Shown piece after piece: positions 1-11,700 of a stretch of 64,000 nucleotides of DNA (positions are counted from its first letter, which is position 1; each line of letters begins with the position of its first letter). The stretch is from assembly GCF_036370855.1 (NCBI RefSeq), contig NC_088102.1, positions 65,295,601-65,359,600 on the forward strand. The letters run 5' to 3'. The stretch is from Dromaius novaehollandiae. Its lineage: Eukaryota; Chordata; Aves; Casuariiformes; Dromaiidae. Made by a program: the position numbers and the translations under genes. The notes under the pieces were generated by a model, which saw nothing but the letters and a program-made list of their open reading frames with translations, had not been told where the DNA came from and did no database searches.

Positions 1-389
1 TGTGGACATTACAAGACATAACATTCGCAATAGCTACTATAGGAATCCAGCTTAGTGTACACTATCCAGCACACCCATTGTTTAAAACATTGTTAACGTT
101 ACAAGAACGTCCGATAGTAGTTTCAACGCCATTAACTCAGGCCAGAACTGTGTTTACTGATGCTAGCGGAAAAACGGGTAAATTCAGGTGTGCCTGGTTG
201 AACAAAAGGCAATGGAAATCTAAGACAGCAGTCAGAAAGGGAGTTTCTGTTCAGGTTTTAGAACTCAATGCTGTGGTTATGGCTGTTAGCCTGTTTCATA
301 ATGAACCCCTAAACTTGGTTACCAATTCTATGTATGTTGCAGGAATTCTACCCAGGTTAGAACATGCCGTATTAAGGGCGAATAAGTAA
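1..389 (+). pseudogene. pol: ERV pol fragment: RNase H domain (partial, frame ends at 387-389)
   Basis: The reading frame is open from the left edge (frame starting at base 3) to a TAA at 387-389. It carries RNase H hallmarks: the first acidic motif TDASGKTG, the second inside LELNAV, and a third motif reading VTNSMYV. In active enzymes that third motif has Asp where this copy has Asn, so a metal-binding residue appears lost. The next pol segment continues in a different frame, so a frameshift sits close to position 389. In a live virus this domain degrades the RNA strand during reverse transcription. This is a decayed piece, without its upstream polymerase part in the window. Confidence 0.85.
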
Positions 390-390
390 C

Positions 391-1426
391 GAGAATATAA
401 TGGTCCTGTTGATTCAGCTACAAGGCCTGTTAGCGGAAAGGCAACACCCTCTCTGGAGCACTCACCTTAGAAGTCATACGAATGTTCCAGGAGTGCTGAC
501 AGAGGGCAATTATCAAATTGATAAGCTGGTTTCATCCCCTATAGAGAAAATAACCCCTCAGTCAGGCTGAAAAGTCGCATGCCTTCTTCCACCAGTCAGC
601 CCGTGCATTAAAAAGGAAATTTGACATCTCAAAAGATCAAGCACGAACCATAGTAGCATCATGTCCAGATTGTGCTCGGGCAGCCCCCCTGCAGGCAGGA
701 GGAGCGAATCCGCGTGGACTGCAGCCACGGCAAGTCTGGCAAACAGATATAACGGAATTATCATCCTTTGGTCGCCTGAAGCAAGTGCACGTTTCCGTAG
801 ATACCTGTAGTAAAGCAGTTTGGGCCACGGCGGCCCCCTCTACATCATTTAAATATGTAAAACAACATTGGTTAGCAGCCTTCGCTGTGTTAGGTCGACC
901 TCAAGTCATTAAGACAGACAACGGCCCTTCCTATACAAGTAAGGCATGCAAGCAATTCCTGACTGAATGGAGAATTGAACATAAAACAGGCATCCCCTAT
1001 AATAGTACAGGACAAGCCATAATTGAACGCCGACATCAAGATGTAAAACGCTTAGTTGCCATTTTGAAAAAAGAGGGGGAATTTTCCCCCCAGAATGTTC
1101 TTATGAAAGTATGTCATGTCCTAAATTGGAAAAATGTAGTAGGGGAACATGGGGCCGAAGAGGTGCCCATGAGACATCACTTAGGAGATAACGTAGCTGA
1201 CTTTTCGAAATTTTTTATCCCAGTGAGTGTCTGGGACCCTGTAAAAAGGAATTGGGATGACTCGTATAAGTTGCTTACTTGGGGTCGAGGATATGCTTGT
1301 GTCGTTTCAGATGCAGAGCCACGGTGGGTTCCAGCCAAGTGGGTGAAGCCGAAACTGCAGAAAACCAAAGAACGGACGGAGGAAGGGGAGGCAGAACATC
1401 AAGCAACGGAAAATAACCAAGACTAA
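391..1426 (+). pseudogene. pol: ERV pol fragment: integrase, with a frameshift near 555-566
   Basis: From 391 one frame stays open to a TGA at 568-570. A second frame, open after a TAA at 551-553, carries the rest to the TAA at 1424-1426. A one-base frame change around 555-566 therefore splits the product. The second frame has the zinc-binding His pair (codons at 578 and 590) and Cys pair (662 and 671). The catalytic triad is D at 746-748, D at 917-919 and E at 1025-1027, with 35 residues between the last two, the retroviral D,D-35-E spacing. Known role: inserts viral DNA into host chromosomes. The catalytic core is well preserved, yet the frame break and the damaged RNase H upstream make a functional pol product unlikely. 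Confidence 0.9.
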
Positions 1427-1431
1427 GCAGA

Positions 1432-2586
1432 ATGAACTTTGTATTATTAATCAGCACTTTTATCCTAGGGGTCCAGGGGAACCCAACACTTTTGCCAAAG
1501 CTCAGTAATGATCCTGGTAATATTTGGGTAACCATCGCAAATGTAACCAAACAACCAGCCTTTTGCCTAAGCTTAAGTAGTGTAAGAAGCCCCTTTCGCA
1601 CCTGTTTGATCGGAGTGCCGGTATGGAATATAAACGAATTTAAAGGATACCTGAAAATAGTATATGACAATTATACCCACGTCAATCAGACATGTGGGCA
1701 ACAGGGTACTGGAGTAAATACAAACCAAAAACTGTCTGATGGCAGTGTACAATGTTGCCTTATATCAGCCTTAAACGAAAGTTTAACATCTCCCCCAGAA
1801 GAGCTAGACCTGTTTGGAAGTGTGAACGCTAGTAATGCTACTATTGGCGGTGGCTGGTTGTCCTTCCTCCCGGGCAACAGCAGTTTAATAAATACACCTA
1901 GTAGTAAGTGGGCCAATTTGAATTCAGTTTTAAACCCCTCAGAAATATTTGAAGATTTATATAGTAGCTGTGATGGGAGCAATATAACGACGCCTAAAGC
2001 CCTCCCACCAGGAATCTTTCTGATTTGTGGGGATCGTGCCTGGAATGGCATTCCAGCTTCTCCTCAAGGTGGACCTTGTTATTTAGGTAAATTGTCACTT
2101 TTTCATCCTAATATTTCCCTCCTCATGCGTTGGGCAAATAAAATCGAGAAGACTAGACAAGAAAGATCTGTGCATGAGTTAAAGTGTGAAGAAGTTGGTG
2201 ACCCTCAATTTTGGTCTAAAACTAAAAATTTTTTGTCATCCCTTTTTATCCCCGGGCTGGCAGCAGCGAAGTCACTAGCGCTTGCCAAACAAATAGCATG
2301 CTGGACGAGAAATGAATTAAATATAACTTCAGCTATTCTGGATATGTTATCGCAGGATGTACAGAGTGTGAATCACGCGGTACTACAGAATCGAGCAGCT
2401 ATAGACTTCCTGTTATTAGCCCAGGGACATGGGTGTGATGAGTTTGAAGGTATGTGTTGTATGAATCTTTCTGATCATTCTGAATCGATTCACTCAAGAA
2501 TTGAACAGATGCGAAAGGGTTTGCACGCATTAACAGAAGACACAGGAATAAAGGGGTGGCTGAGGGGCCTGGGAATCGGAGGATAG
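1432..2586 (+). CDS. env: ERV envelope glycoprotein, open for 384 codons, stops before the membrane anchor
   Basis: The ATG at 1432 lies five bases after the pol stop and opens a hydrophobic signal-peptide-like stretch of about 16 residues. A surface subunit rich in N-x-S/T sites follows. A minimal furin-type site RQER ends at residue 245, then comes the transmembrane subunit. Cys252 and Cys290 flank a hydrophobic stretch like the internal fusion loop of alpharetroviral envelopes. Cys335-x6-Cys342-Cys343 is the CX6CC motif that links the two subunits. The frame ends at TAG 2584-2586, right before a hydrophobic anchor that is still readable in the same frame downstream. As it stands the product would be secreted or lumenal, not membrane-anchored. 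Expression and domestication are unknown. Frame and motifs are seen; the soluble fate is inferred. Confidence 0.88.
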   Translation: MNFVLLISTFILGVQGNPTLLPKLSNDPGNIWVTIANVTKQPAFCLSLSSVRSPFRTCLIGVPVWNINEFKGYLKIVYDNYTHVNQTCGQQGTGVNTNQKLSDGSVQCCLISALNESLTSPPEELDLFGSVNASNATIGGGWLSFLPGNSSLINTPSSKWANLNSVLNPSEIFEDLYSSCDGSNITTPKALPPGIFLICGDRAWNGIPASPQGGPCYLGKLSLFHPNISLLMRWANKIEKTRQERSVHELKCEEVGDPQFWSKTKNFLSSLFIPGLAAAKSLALAKQIACWTRNELNITSAILDMLSQDVQSVNHAVLQNRAAIDFLLLAQGHGCDEFEGMCCMNLSDHSESIHSRIEQMRKGLHALTEDTGIKGWLRGLGIGG

Positions 2587-2769
2587 CTTCGCAGTCTGGT
2601 GATGATGTTTATGGGACCCTGTGTTCTGATCTTGATTACTTTATTGATAGGACCTTGTATCTTGCGCTGTATTGTTAGCCGCTTGCAAGCCATGAGCCAT
2701 GCTGTTTTTGAAAAAAGAGGGGGAGATGCTGGGGCTTTAGGTATGCTGAATGTATATGAGAGAATTTAA
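2587..2769 (+). pseudogene. Env tail after the stop: membrane anchor and cytoplasmic end, in the same frame
   Basis: After the TAG at 2584-2586 the env frame stays open for 60 more codons to TAA 2767-2769. About 25 strongly hydrophobic residues near 2596-2676 look like the envelope membrane-spanning segment, followed by a short basic stretch that runs through the polypurine tract into the LTR. It has no good start of its own, so it is most simply the cut-off end of env. Confidence 0.7.
2709..2726 (+). other. Polypurine tract (plus-strand primer site) of the ERV
   Basis: An uninterrupted run of A and G (GAAAAAAGAGGGGGAGA) lies directly before the TG that starts the LTR. In retroviruses such a tract resists RNase H and primes plus-strand DNA, and its position fixes the LTR start at about 2727. 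Confidence 0.8.
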
Positions 2770-3072
2770 GGATTGCTAACAAGGACGAAACGTCCTTGCC
2801 GACCATAAGGAAAGAGGAAGTGTTCGGAAATAAAGAAGTTAGCAGGAAGTATGAAATGTCAAGAGGATGTTGAGAAAGAAGCACTCCAACGAATCAGAGC
2901 CAGCAGAAAGGCGAGTGGACAAGGCATGAAGTTTGCTATCGGCCAATGAAGAACACTGCTTTTGCGCATGCAGCATGACTAAGGAAAAAATGTATGCATA
3001 AAGCTTAGCCGGAAAATTGAATAAACGGAGCTTGATTCCACATCATATTGGTGTGATGTTTCTCTCCCTTCA
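2727..3072 (+). repeat. 3' LTR of the ERV
   Basis: It starts with TG right after the polypurine tract. A TATA-like GCATAAAG sits at about 2996 and an AATAAA polyadenylation signal at 3020-3025, a close spacing that fits a very short R region. ACATCA and TGATGT around 3040-3060 form a small inverted repeat in R/U5. The right end is placed at CA 3071-3072 (CCCTTCA), but an end up to about 3105 is possible, since no second LTR is available for comparison. Confidence 0.7.
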
Positions 3073-5990
3073 CTCTTCGGGCCGCAGCAATGCCCACTTC
3101 TGCTTTCTCTTCCCAGCAGCAATGGGGCAAGTTCCTGCCTGAATTTGTTCCTCCAGCAGCACCAGGCGGTATCGGGGTAGCTGCAGTAACTCATTCTTTC
3201 ACATGAATAGACTGGGCAAATATTTCATATTACTCTCATTTTCAGATCTTCCAGCTCATTAGTGTAACAACTCCTCCTTCCTTTAGAAAAGGCCACGCGT
3301 TAGGAAGTGCCACGCTAAAGCAACACGTGCTCTGCATGAGGCCCGCAGACATAGGCAGCTACGAAAGCCCTGCGACACGTCCAGATGGCTGTGCTGGTGC
3401 GCGAGCTGGAGTCACAGGCTGTGTACGCAGTTCCCCGCTATCCAGCCAGGTTCATAACCAAGTATTTGGGCATCTAACTCCCACGACACTTAGAAGGATT
3501 AAATACTTATTAGTTCTTTAAAAATTCGACCCCAGGGCCATCCTGCTACTGACTTCACTTGCCAAGAGCTGAGGCCTAACTGGGCAGCACAGGTCCAAAC
3601 CTTGTTAGCTGAACACCCAACTTGTACAGCTGCTTTGGAATACAAAAATAATGGCATGAAGAATAAAAAAACAAACAGGGTCAACATTTTAGATATGCCA
3701 TTTCCCATCAACTGACCACCATCAATTGTTAAGAATATTTATGCAATCAAAAGATGGTATCAGTGGTCAAAGAGAGCCCTTCAGCTGCCCTTAATCAGCA
3801 TTCAACTTTTTAAAGAAAAGGATTACCTAATGCAACCCAAAATTGAGGGCACTCTCCCAAACACAAACTTTCTGCATTATCTGCAAGATGTGATCTAAAT
3901 AATTCAAAGCTTCCTGGATCAAGGCTAGTGACAGAGGTTAGTTTTTCTGCAAGACGCCCCAGAAGGATTGACTAATTTTTTTAAAAGCAGTTCCTGACTT
4001 CAGACCTCTACTTAAGGCTACTTAAGGCTCCCTAGTAGGGGATGGAGTGAAAGAGAAGAAAGGCCAGAGAAATGTTCACAAAGGCTAACTTTAGCTCGTT
4101 GAGGCTGGGCTCCTTTTCAGGCTCATGGAAGATGGCTCCTTTGAAGCTATAGTTTTATATTTGTGACCCCTGAAGGTCCACAGGCTACTTCCAAGAGATT
4201 CATGAGAAGTCTCAAGAAAAATCAAGCCCATCTTCTATTTGCAATGTAAGCATTCACACACACACAGGGGACTCTCCAAGGGCCTCCCAAACCAAAATGG
4301 TTGAAAACCCAGCCAAGGCGACAAGAGATTAGTCTCAGCTCTTCAGTGTGATTCAGCGTAACAGCCTCTCTTGGTTAGCCAAAGAAGGAGCCCTAGCGCA
4401 ACTGCCTTCACTAGATGGAAGGTAACCTGTGTGAGTACCTCCCAAAGCAGCCCTAATGCTCATTAGATTTATACAGTTTATAGAAGAATTCCTAAGGGAA
4501 ATCTTTTTTAACCTTGAAATATTGGTTGCACACTTGCAACCACTCTGTCAAGCAGCACAGAGTCCAATGACTGATCTTACTGTAGAGTATGTTTTTTTTC
4601 CCCCCTATATTTATTTGCCTGTGATAATAACAAGTTACACACAGCCAGGAAATGGCATCAGCACAAAGTTCAAACTAATTTCCCTATCAGACTAGTTTCC
4701 TTATTAAAGGTCTTGAGCAATAGTCCATATAGCAGGCCTTTAATGGCATCTTTAGTCCAGCTACAGGGCTGTGGTTACAGGCATTTGCAGGTAGCTTTGA
4801 CAGAACACTGATACTTTGGGGGGAAAAAATTTCTTCCTGCTACTTCTTTACCAATGGAGATATCAGTGATTAATCTCATCTCACAGGAACTTGAAAGTGT
4901 TATAGCCTCGAAAGGATAAAAATCATACCCAAAGGCAATTTCTCTTCATTTGGCACACAACTCAGAATTTCTCAAAGCTACTTTCTCAAAGGCAAGTCAC
5001 TTGAATCCTAAGTGCTAAAAATGCACCAAACCATTTCACGTATGAGCCACCACTAAGCATCTACCGATGGTACCACACACCTACATTCGCAATTCCATAT
5101 GGAAGGGGGAGCTTCCTGCTCTGTGCAAGTTCCCAAAAAGGGTAAGTCTAACGGGGGATATTAATTTTCAAGGAAACAACACAAATCACCTTAAAAAGGC
5201 TATATTTAGAGGAAGTATGGGCTGTTGAGACATGAAACGTCCAACTTCCAAGAACCTGATCACTGTAAGGTACCTCAAACTGGACATCAAGAACTGAGAT
5301 GTTAATATCATGAGTTACATTTTAAATCCCACTATTTTGTCCCTCACTCCCCAAATTGCACATGATACGTTCAGCAGAACAGTACAGGAAAGGATGAGAG
5401 ATTTTACATTAGAGTTATCCTATTCATATTAGTCAAGATGCTCCAGCCCAACAGATTTGCACTGAACTCTACGTGGGCCAGATTCATCCCACTTAGTCAT
5501 CACCTATCCTAAAAATTTACTTAAAGCCCTGACTTTAATCAGTGTTTTGTACCAGTACTTTCTGCAGAATCACACCTTCAATGTATTAGATGCCTAATGT
5601 CTTAAATGGTTAAAAACATAACTGTCCTTTATTCAGAGGTCAGTCCAGCCACTGACCCTATCAAATTAAACCTGTTTCTGAACAAGCAAGAACCCACTTC
5701 TTCCACATAACCCTACTGGAGGTGCAAACCACCCCCTTCATACAGTTATTACTGCAATTAATACTCATAAAAAGTGTTAGTCAGTGCTTGCTTGATATGT
5801 CTATCACATTCCACTTTCATTTTTTCCAAGAGTCAGATATTCTCAAGATTCCTCACATCTAAACTTCCCATTTCTTTCTCATCTAAAAGCAAAACAGGGG
5901 AGCCAGATTCTGAACCTACTTTGAGTATTGATTTTTCATGTGAATGGTGGGCTTTTTGGGGGGTGGTAGTGTGTATGATTTAACACATAT
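3073..5990. other. Intergenic DNA, nothing recognised
   Basis: Only short chance ORFs are present, none with recognisable domains. A short CA run lies near 4255. I see no RNA gene or clear mobile element here. Confidence 0.6.
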
Positions 5991-5994
5991 AGTG

Positions 5995-7275
5995 CTTGCA
6001 TGCTTCTCTCAGCGGTCCGGTAATCACCCCACGCGATTTGAGTGCTGTGCACAGCAGGAGCTGTGTGTTTGCAACACGCAGCTCCCTGGGACACGCCAGC
6101 AGCCGTGCCCACGGGCTAGGGCACCGAGGCAGACAGCAGAGCCGCTGCGACAGCCTTTCCTCCTCCCCAGCTTCTCAGCTAAGGTTATCGCCTCTCGGCT
6201 TCCTGCCAGGGCTACCAGAGCTGAGCAACTGCTGTGGCTTTCTTTCAAGCTCCACCTCCTGGAGCCCTGGGATCTTGTAAAAAGTAGTGCACTAGGTGGC
6301 AACTTCACACTTTTAAGCCATTCATGTAATTTTGGGCCCTACTTGGGGGAGGGAGGGGGAGGAAACGACACATTTATTTATGCAACTGACAGGGCTTTGC
6401 ACCTCGCAGTATTGGAGAGGTGCAGAAAAGGCCTCCTGTTAACCTGTAAACAGTTCATGAGATCTGCTCTTCAGGTCAAACCGCAGAGGAAAGCGGGAGG
6501 TGTGTCTGGCTCGCACAGTCGCTCATCCTGCGAGCCAGCCGCAGCCTCCCCCGCGTTCGGGTGAGCCTCCAGGCTGTCACATCGCGCCCTGCTGTCCTCC
6601 CGCAAAGGGCACAGTGCCCTTCTCCCTGCACAAAACTTGCGGCGGGAGCAGGCTAAGCCTGCAGCGAGGGGGCCGCTAACCATCTGCTCCCGAGGCTGCT
6701 CCCACGCACAGAGCGCGCCTAGCGCCGGCGCAAAGCCTCTCCTGCACAGCTCGCCTCCAGCCCCTCGCTTCCTCACGTACGTGCAGCCAACTGTCGCTCT
6801 TGCCTGGGGATGCCGCGATCGCCGCCTCCCACCTACTGCAGTTAAACCAAACGGCAGCCCTGCAGAGCAACTCAGCCTTCCTGCTTTCGCTATCGCAAAA
6901 CGGGAGCGCAGGCAGGAGGCCCAAGCACAGCAAGCCCTCTGCAACATCCAGCATCTCTCAGCGACAAGCAGCCAGGCCCTGGCAGCGCACTATCTCGCAG
7001 CATCAGCAAGTCCTGGACACGGGCCATGAACACAGCCTCACCAGCAAGCTCTGCCCAGCAGGAACGGGGTGCCCGAGATCCCCACACAGCTTAGGCCTGG
7101 CTCTCCCGCAGCTGGGGCTTGCTCCACCTCGCTTTCTCCGCAGCCTCGCATGCACAAGAACTGCTGCGCCAGCTGCCGGGTATTCGTTTCCTGCCTGCCT
7201 TCATTCGTGTAGGAACAGGAGCTTGTGGCCATCCAGTTAGCACTGCTGTGCGCCAAGGAACGTGTAAAATCATGC
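5995..7275. promoter_or_regulatory. Orphan CpG-rich block, possible unassigned promoter
   Basis: G+C and CpG content rise sharply compared with both flanks, densest at about 6480-6850 with many CGC and GCG groups. Overlapping ORFs of 70-206 codons occur in most frames on both strands, as expected from GC-rich sequence with few stops, and none looks like a known protein. It lies about 13 kb upstream of the LDHA promoter. It could be the promoter of an unannotated transcript or a distal enhancer-type CpG island. The composition is seen; the function is a guess. Confidence 0.4.
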
Positions 7276-8710
7276 CGCGGCTCCAGGATTTACTAGCTCA
7301 GGTCTGCATCTGCCAATGCTTACGCTTCTGGAAGAATAACGCCTTAGCATTTGCCTGGCTTTGAGCTACAAAAACATCTCTGATCCCCACTGTTAGCAAG
7401 GAGGGGCACTAAAAATCCCTTCTAATTAATACATGGGTCTCAATGGAAAAACACACGACGAGGTCTGAGCAAAGCTGCTGCCACCCAGGACTGAGTCAGG
7501 CAAGGCTTGTGTGGCTTGGCACTTCCTGGCGAAACTGAAATGCAAGCGTAGGCCGACATTCAACTGATCCTCAGCCAGGATCAGTCTTAGAGAAGCAAAG
7601 TTAAGTGTAAACTCCACAAGCTCCATGATGTGATCTAGCAAGGTTTGGTTTTGAGCTTGTGGATAAATTTAACCTCAAAATACAGAATGCAGATGCAGAC
7701 CTGCAGATCTACACCCTTCTAAAGTACTCGCCACTCTCCCAAAACCCAAGTCACTGCACCCAATTCTCCCATCAACGTTTACCCTCTCCTATTAAGGTCC
7801 CCCAAAGTCAGACCTGAGAGCACACAGTTCTTCACGTTTCAGGAAGGGTTTCAGGTGCAAATTTTGGGTCTACACACAGGCCACAGAAGAGCTTTGCACT
7901 TCAGTCTCCCCACTTGGTATTGTCCATTATAATGGGAGACAAAAGCATTTCCAAAGCATGCATCCACATAAAGAACCCCCAAATCTCAGCACTCTCAGAG
8001 CTGAAGTCTAGGATCACCAGACCTAAAGGAAACTTAGATTCACCAACACAACCTGGCGCAAAAGCACAGCAGGTCAGCAATGCCGGCAGCGTGCTCCTCA
8101 TAGCTACGCTTCACTCTGGCGGGTCCATCTGTGCTGTATTTCTGTAGCTTGCAGCCATGCATCCAAGAGGACGAGCACAGCAAGAATTAAAGGCTGCATC
8201 ACTGCGCTGATACATGCGGCACAAATGGCTTCTCTGTTCCCCCCCGCCTCAAATTAATCACAGCGCTTCAGGCAAACATTAGGCAGGACTCCCCCACGGG
8301 CATCAGATACCTCCTGCTATGGACTCCTAGCTGAAATGCACTGGTCGAGTGAGCGTTTGTGGACGAAGCTGTTGGTCACGGAGACCGCCAGTGCCTCCAG
8401 TCTGAGCCCAGACAGACAAGATCCCTTCTCTGTCGTTTTGCACATAGCTTGCGAGGCAAGATCATGCGTGTCAGCAAGTGTGACGGGCTGCAGAGACATC
8501 ACGCAGCCTGAAGCATCCCAGAGCGATTACAGGAACCCTGCCAAAGGGCACCTTTCATCTCTGGAGCATCCTCGACCCACTTTTGCTTTCGGCATGCCCT
8601 TCTCCTCCTTCCTTTCCTCCATTTCTACCAACACTGCATTCTGCTTACTCCCTGGGTGAAATAGGGCAAACATAACCTGATTAACTGAGGGGATTTGGGC
8701 AGGAGGAGGC

Positions 8711-8725
8711 GGGGGGGGGGGGGGG
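8711..8725 (+). repeat. Poly-G run of about 15 bases
   Basis: An uninterrupted G homopolymer, preceded by GGAGGAGGC. It is a simple repeat, prone to length errors in sequencing, with possible G-quadruplex formation. Confidence 0.85.
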
Positions 8726-11700
8726 AGATTAATATGCAGGAAAATGCAAAGCCTTTCCCTCTTGCATGAGCTCTTGCCTATTCAATATTTAAAGTGTTCT
8801 GCGGTGGCTCTGACTTTGGTATTTGCTATAAAAGCTTCTTGCAAACTCTGTCTCAGCATGTGGATATCAAGAGAGAGAGAACATTCAGTCTGACAAGCTG
8901 AAATTCCTTCCTGACTCCAGGGTCATTCAGAAGCTTAAAATCACTTGGATGTGAGCCTGCGACTCCATTTTAGAACATAAGGGCCCCTTTTGCTGCTCTT
9001 CATCTATTTACGGTTTGAATCCAGCCTTTATTTGGCTAGGCTCAGTTTAAAGTGTTCTTTAGAAGTTAACACAGGTTCTCTCCATTTCATGTATGGAAAA
9101 ATCTCCAAGGCAAACAGCAGTTTCAAAAGGTTCATATGAATAAGGAACATGTTACACAGGCTCTAGCTGCACTCCAAGTCCATTTTAGTAGCCTCTTTTC
9201 TTTGTAGCCATGCTTGCTTAACATAAAACATATAGATGTCTCGGGTCAGAAATGCAAAGCTATCCACATGCAGAAAAGGTGCCTTCTCTGACCTTCCCAG
9301 GGGCTATTTTTGGCTGCTCTTATATGCCTAAGATCTCTTACAGGAGTCAAGCACTGAATTAACTGACCCTCAGTAACCTTTGCTTAAGAGACCTGAAATG
9401 CTACAAAAAAAATTCCTTTTAATGATTTTCATTCTCTGGTTAACACAACATCTTTCTGACTCCAAAACCCCAGATGCCACCGTTGCAAGGAAATATATTT
9501 TAAAAAGGGGATGCGAAACTGAGATTTTTAGCTAAGGCATGTACATTGAACATTATGGCTAGATATACACACACAAACACAGCATATCTTTCACAAAGTA
9601 CAATTACAGCTGAAAAGACAGAGAAGGAACAAGAATAAAGGACATATCCTTTATCTAGGACTTTCCAAAAGCTATTGAGTACGCTCAGCTTTCAACAGCC
9701 TTCACTTCCGAGACCAAACCTGGAGATGCAAACACCGTTTAGCTCTGCAAGCTTCAAAGTGAAATAGATTTATTTTCCTCATTGTCACTCTGAGGGCACA
9801 AACATTTGATGAGATTAAAAAAGAAACACTGGGCTAGGAGCAGCCGAACACACAAAGAATGATATTCCATAAGAAAAAGCAACAGACGTAGTCCCTTCTC
9901 TCTGAGGATGTAAATACACTATGCCACATCCTACAGACCTGGGCTCTGATCTGTCTCATGCCTGACAAATTGCAGCGTCGATATTCCCCTACCGGCCTGG
10001 CACTGCCCTGTCCCGGCCTGAGCGCTAGGAGATGGATGAGCCCCATTGCCCCAGCTACCAGCCTGGGGGCTTGTCACATGGCAGGGAACTAACACAGACC
10101 CAGGGGACCGCACATCCCTGCTGCCATTCAAAAAATTGTCCACCCTCACATAGCAAGCAGAAGGTAAAACGTGCTGGTATCTTCTGACATTAGCATTAAA
10201 TATCAAAGACCTCCCACAAATGCACAGTGAACCACAGAATTTACAAAACAGAAGTGACATACAGCTAGCAGAAATGTTCAACAGACCCAACCTCCAGAAA
10301 CCCAGCCCTTTTGCAAAAATCAGTTAGACTGCATCTCCCCATAGAGCTTTACACTTTCTTTTTCATCATATTGGCATCTTTTAAAAGGGCACCTGCACTG
10401 AGATATTGCCTCTTGAGGCCAGCTGTATTGGGCCTAAGGATACAACAGAACCTGTATAAAATTACAAGAACAACAATGTGAGGTTGAACAGAACTGGTGG
10501 GAATTGGTGTGCCCTGCATTTACAACCCAGGACACAGGCATGTTATTCCTTTTACGATTAGGCCCAAGCTAAAGAAACAACAAGTTCTGCAAGTATCAGG
10601 ATTCCCCCTGTGGGATCCCAAAGTCAGGTGCTTGTTCCCTTTGGTAACAGCCACCTCCTTAAGCAAGATTCGCCATAGCTTGCGAAACAACAAGGCTATG
10701 CCTCACTAGTGTTTGCTACACATTTGGGCAGTTTCATCTAAATGCAGGAACAAGCACCCACAAACCAGCAACTCCAGACTTAACATAGTACTGTGAAAAG
10801 GACTCATTGGCAGTCCATAGGCAAGCAGCAAACTTTCATTTTCTGTTATTTAAAATTTGAGGGTAAATAAAAAGACTGGATTACTTGGGAGAGATAAGAG
10901 CCTGCTGGTATTTGTGCGATGTTCTTGAAGAACACGGTATAGTAATGCAAGCATGGTATTTGGCAATAACTTTGCATTTCTGTGTTTCTACTTCCTGTTT
11001 TCTCTTTTTAGTCAGCGAGCCCTTCACGGAGGGCAACTACCGTGTGCCTGTACAATGCCCATACAGTGAAGCTGTGCCCCCAGCAGAAATGTTCGGCTTG
11101 GTACCTACCTGTAGTACATTAATGATTTCACTATGGTTGCATAACGAAGCAGAGACAAAAGACTATTATGTATGTTAGCAATGAGGGCTGCACCTTGCTC
11201 TGCCCAGCCTTAGACCTTCAGTATTGAGTCATGGCATAGAGACTTCTGTATCTTATTTCAATTAAAGAACACATGGTCTTAAAACAAAAAAGGAATCAAA
11301 GAAAATTCATGCCAGCAAAAACACTTTCTTGAGGCAGACCAGAAATCAACCCCTTCCTCCTGCTGTGAGCCTGCAGCTGAACTCAGGGCTCACATCTAGC
11401 TTTGCTGTGAGTAGAACGAGGCCTCCGGCACCGACGTGACATCCCTGGAAAAAGGGCAGGCCTCTGCATGCCCCGAGTAGCCAACTAACATAATGCTACA
11501 GCACATCTAGATGATGGTGTAAAATGCATCCCTAACGAATAGCACAAGCCAGGAGAACTTAGTCACTAAGGAAATTGTTTGTGCTTTCTTTCCCTTAGCC
11601 ACTTTTTGCTTTTAAAAATAAAATTAAACAAAATAAAATTTAAAAGCCCAGGGAGCAGAACTTTTGAAAAGACAAGGCAACAACTTTTCCCTGCGGGACA

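Larger units (their letters stand above)
1..3072 (+). mobile_element. Endogenous retrovirus, class II (alpha/beta-like), 3' half
   Basis: The order RNase H, integrase, env, polypurine tract, LTR is that of the 3' half of a provirus in + orientation; the 5' part (5' LTR, gag, protease, most of reverse transcriptase) lies beyond the left edge. The pol part is broken by frame changes while env has one long open frame, so the copy cannot be autonomous. The integrase and the envelope transmembrane-subunit motifs (CX6CC, internal fusion loop between two cysteines) fit avian alpharetrovirus-like elements; this assignment rests on motif style, not on an alignment. Because only one LTR is in the window, its age and target-site duplication cannot be judged here. 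Confidence 0.93.

Noticed and set aside
5944-7273. ORFs of 90-206 codons on both strands
   Set aside because: Overlapping frames in GC-rich sequence, no recognisable domains and no consistent coding signal; kept only as a CpG-rich block.
9834-10290. Overlapping - strand ORFs of 70 and 119 codons
   Set aside because: No recognised domain, no splice context, and surrounding sequence looks non-coding.
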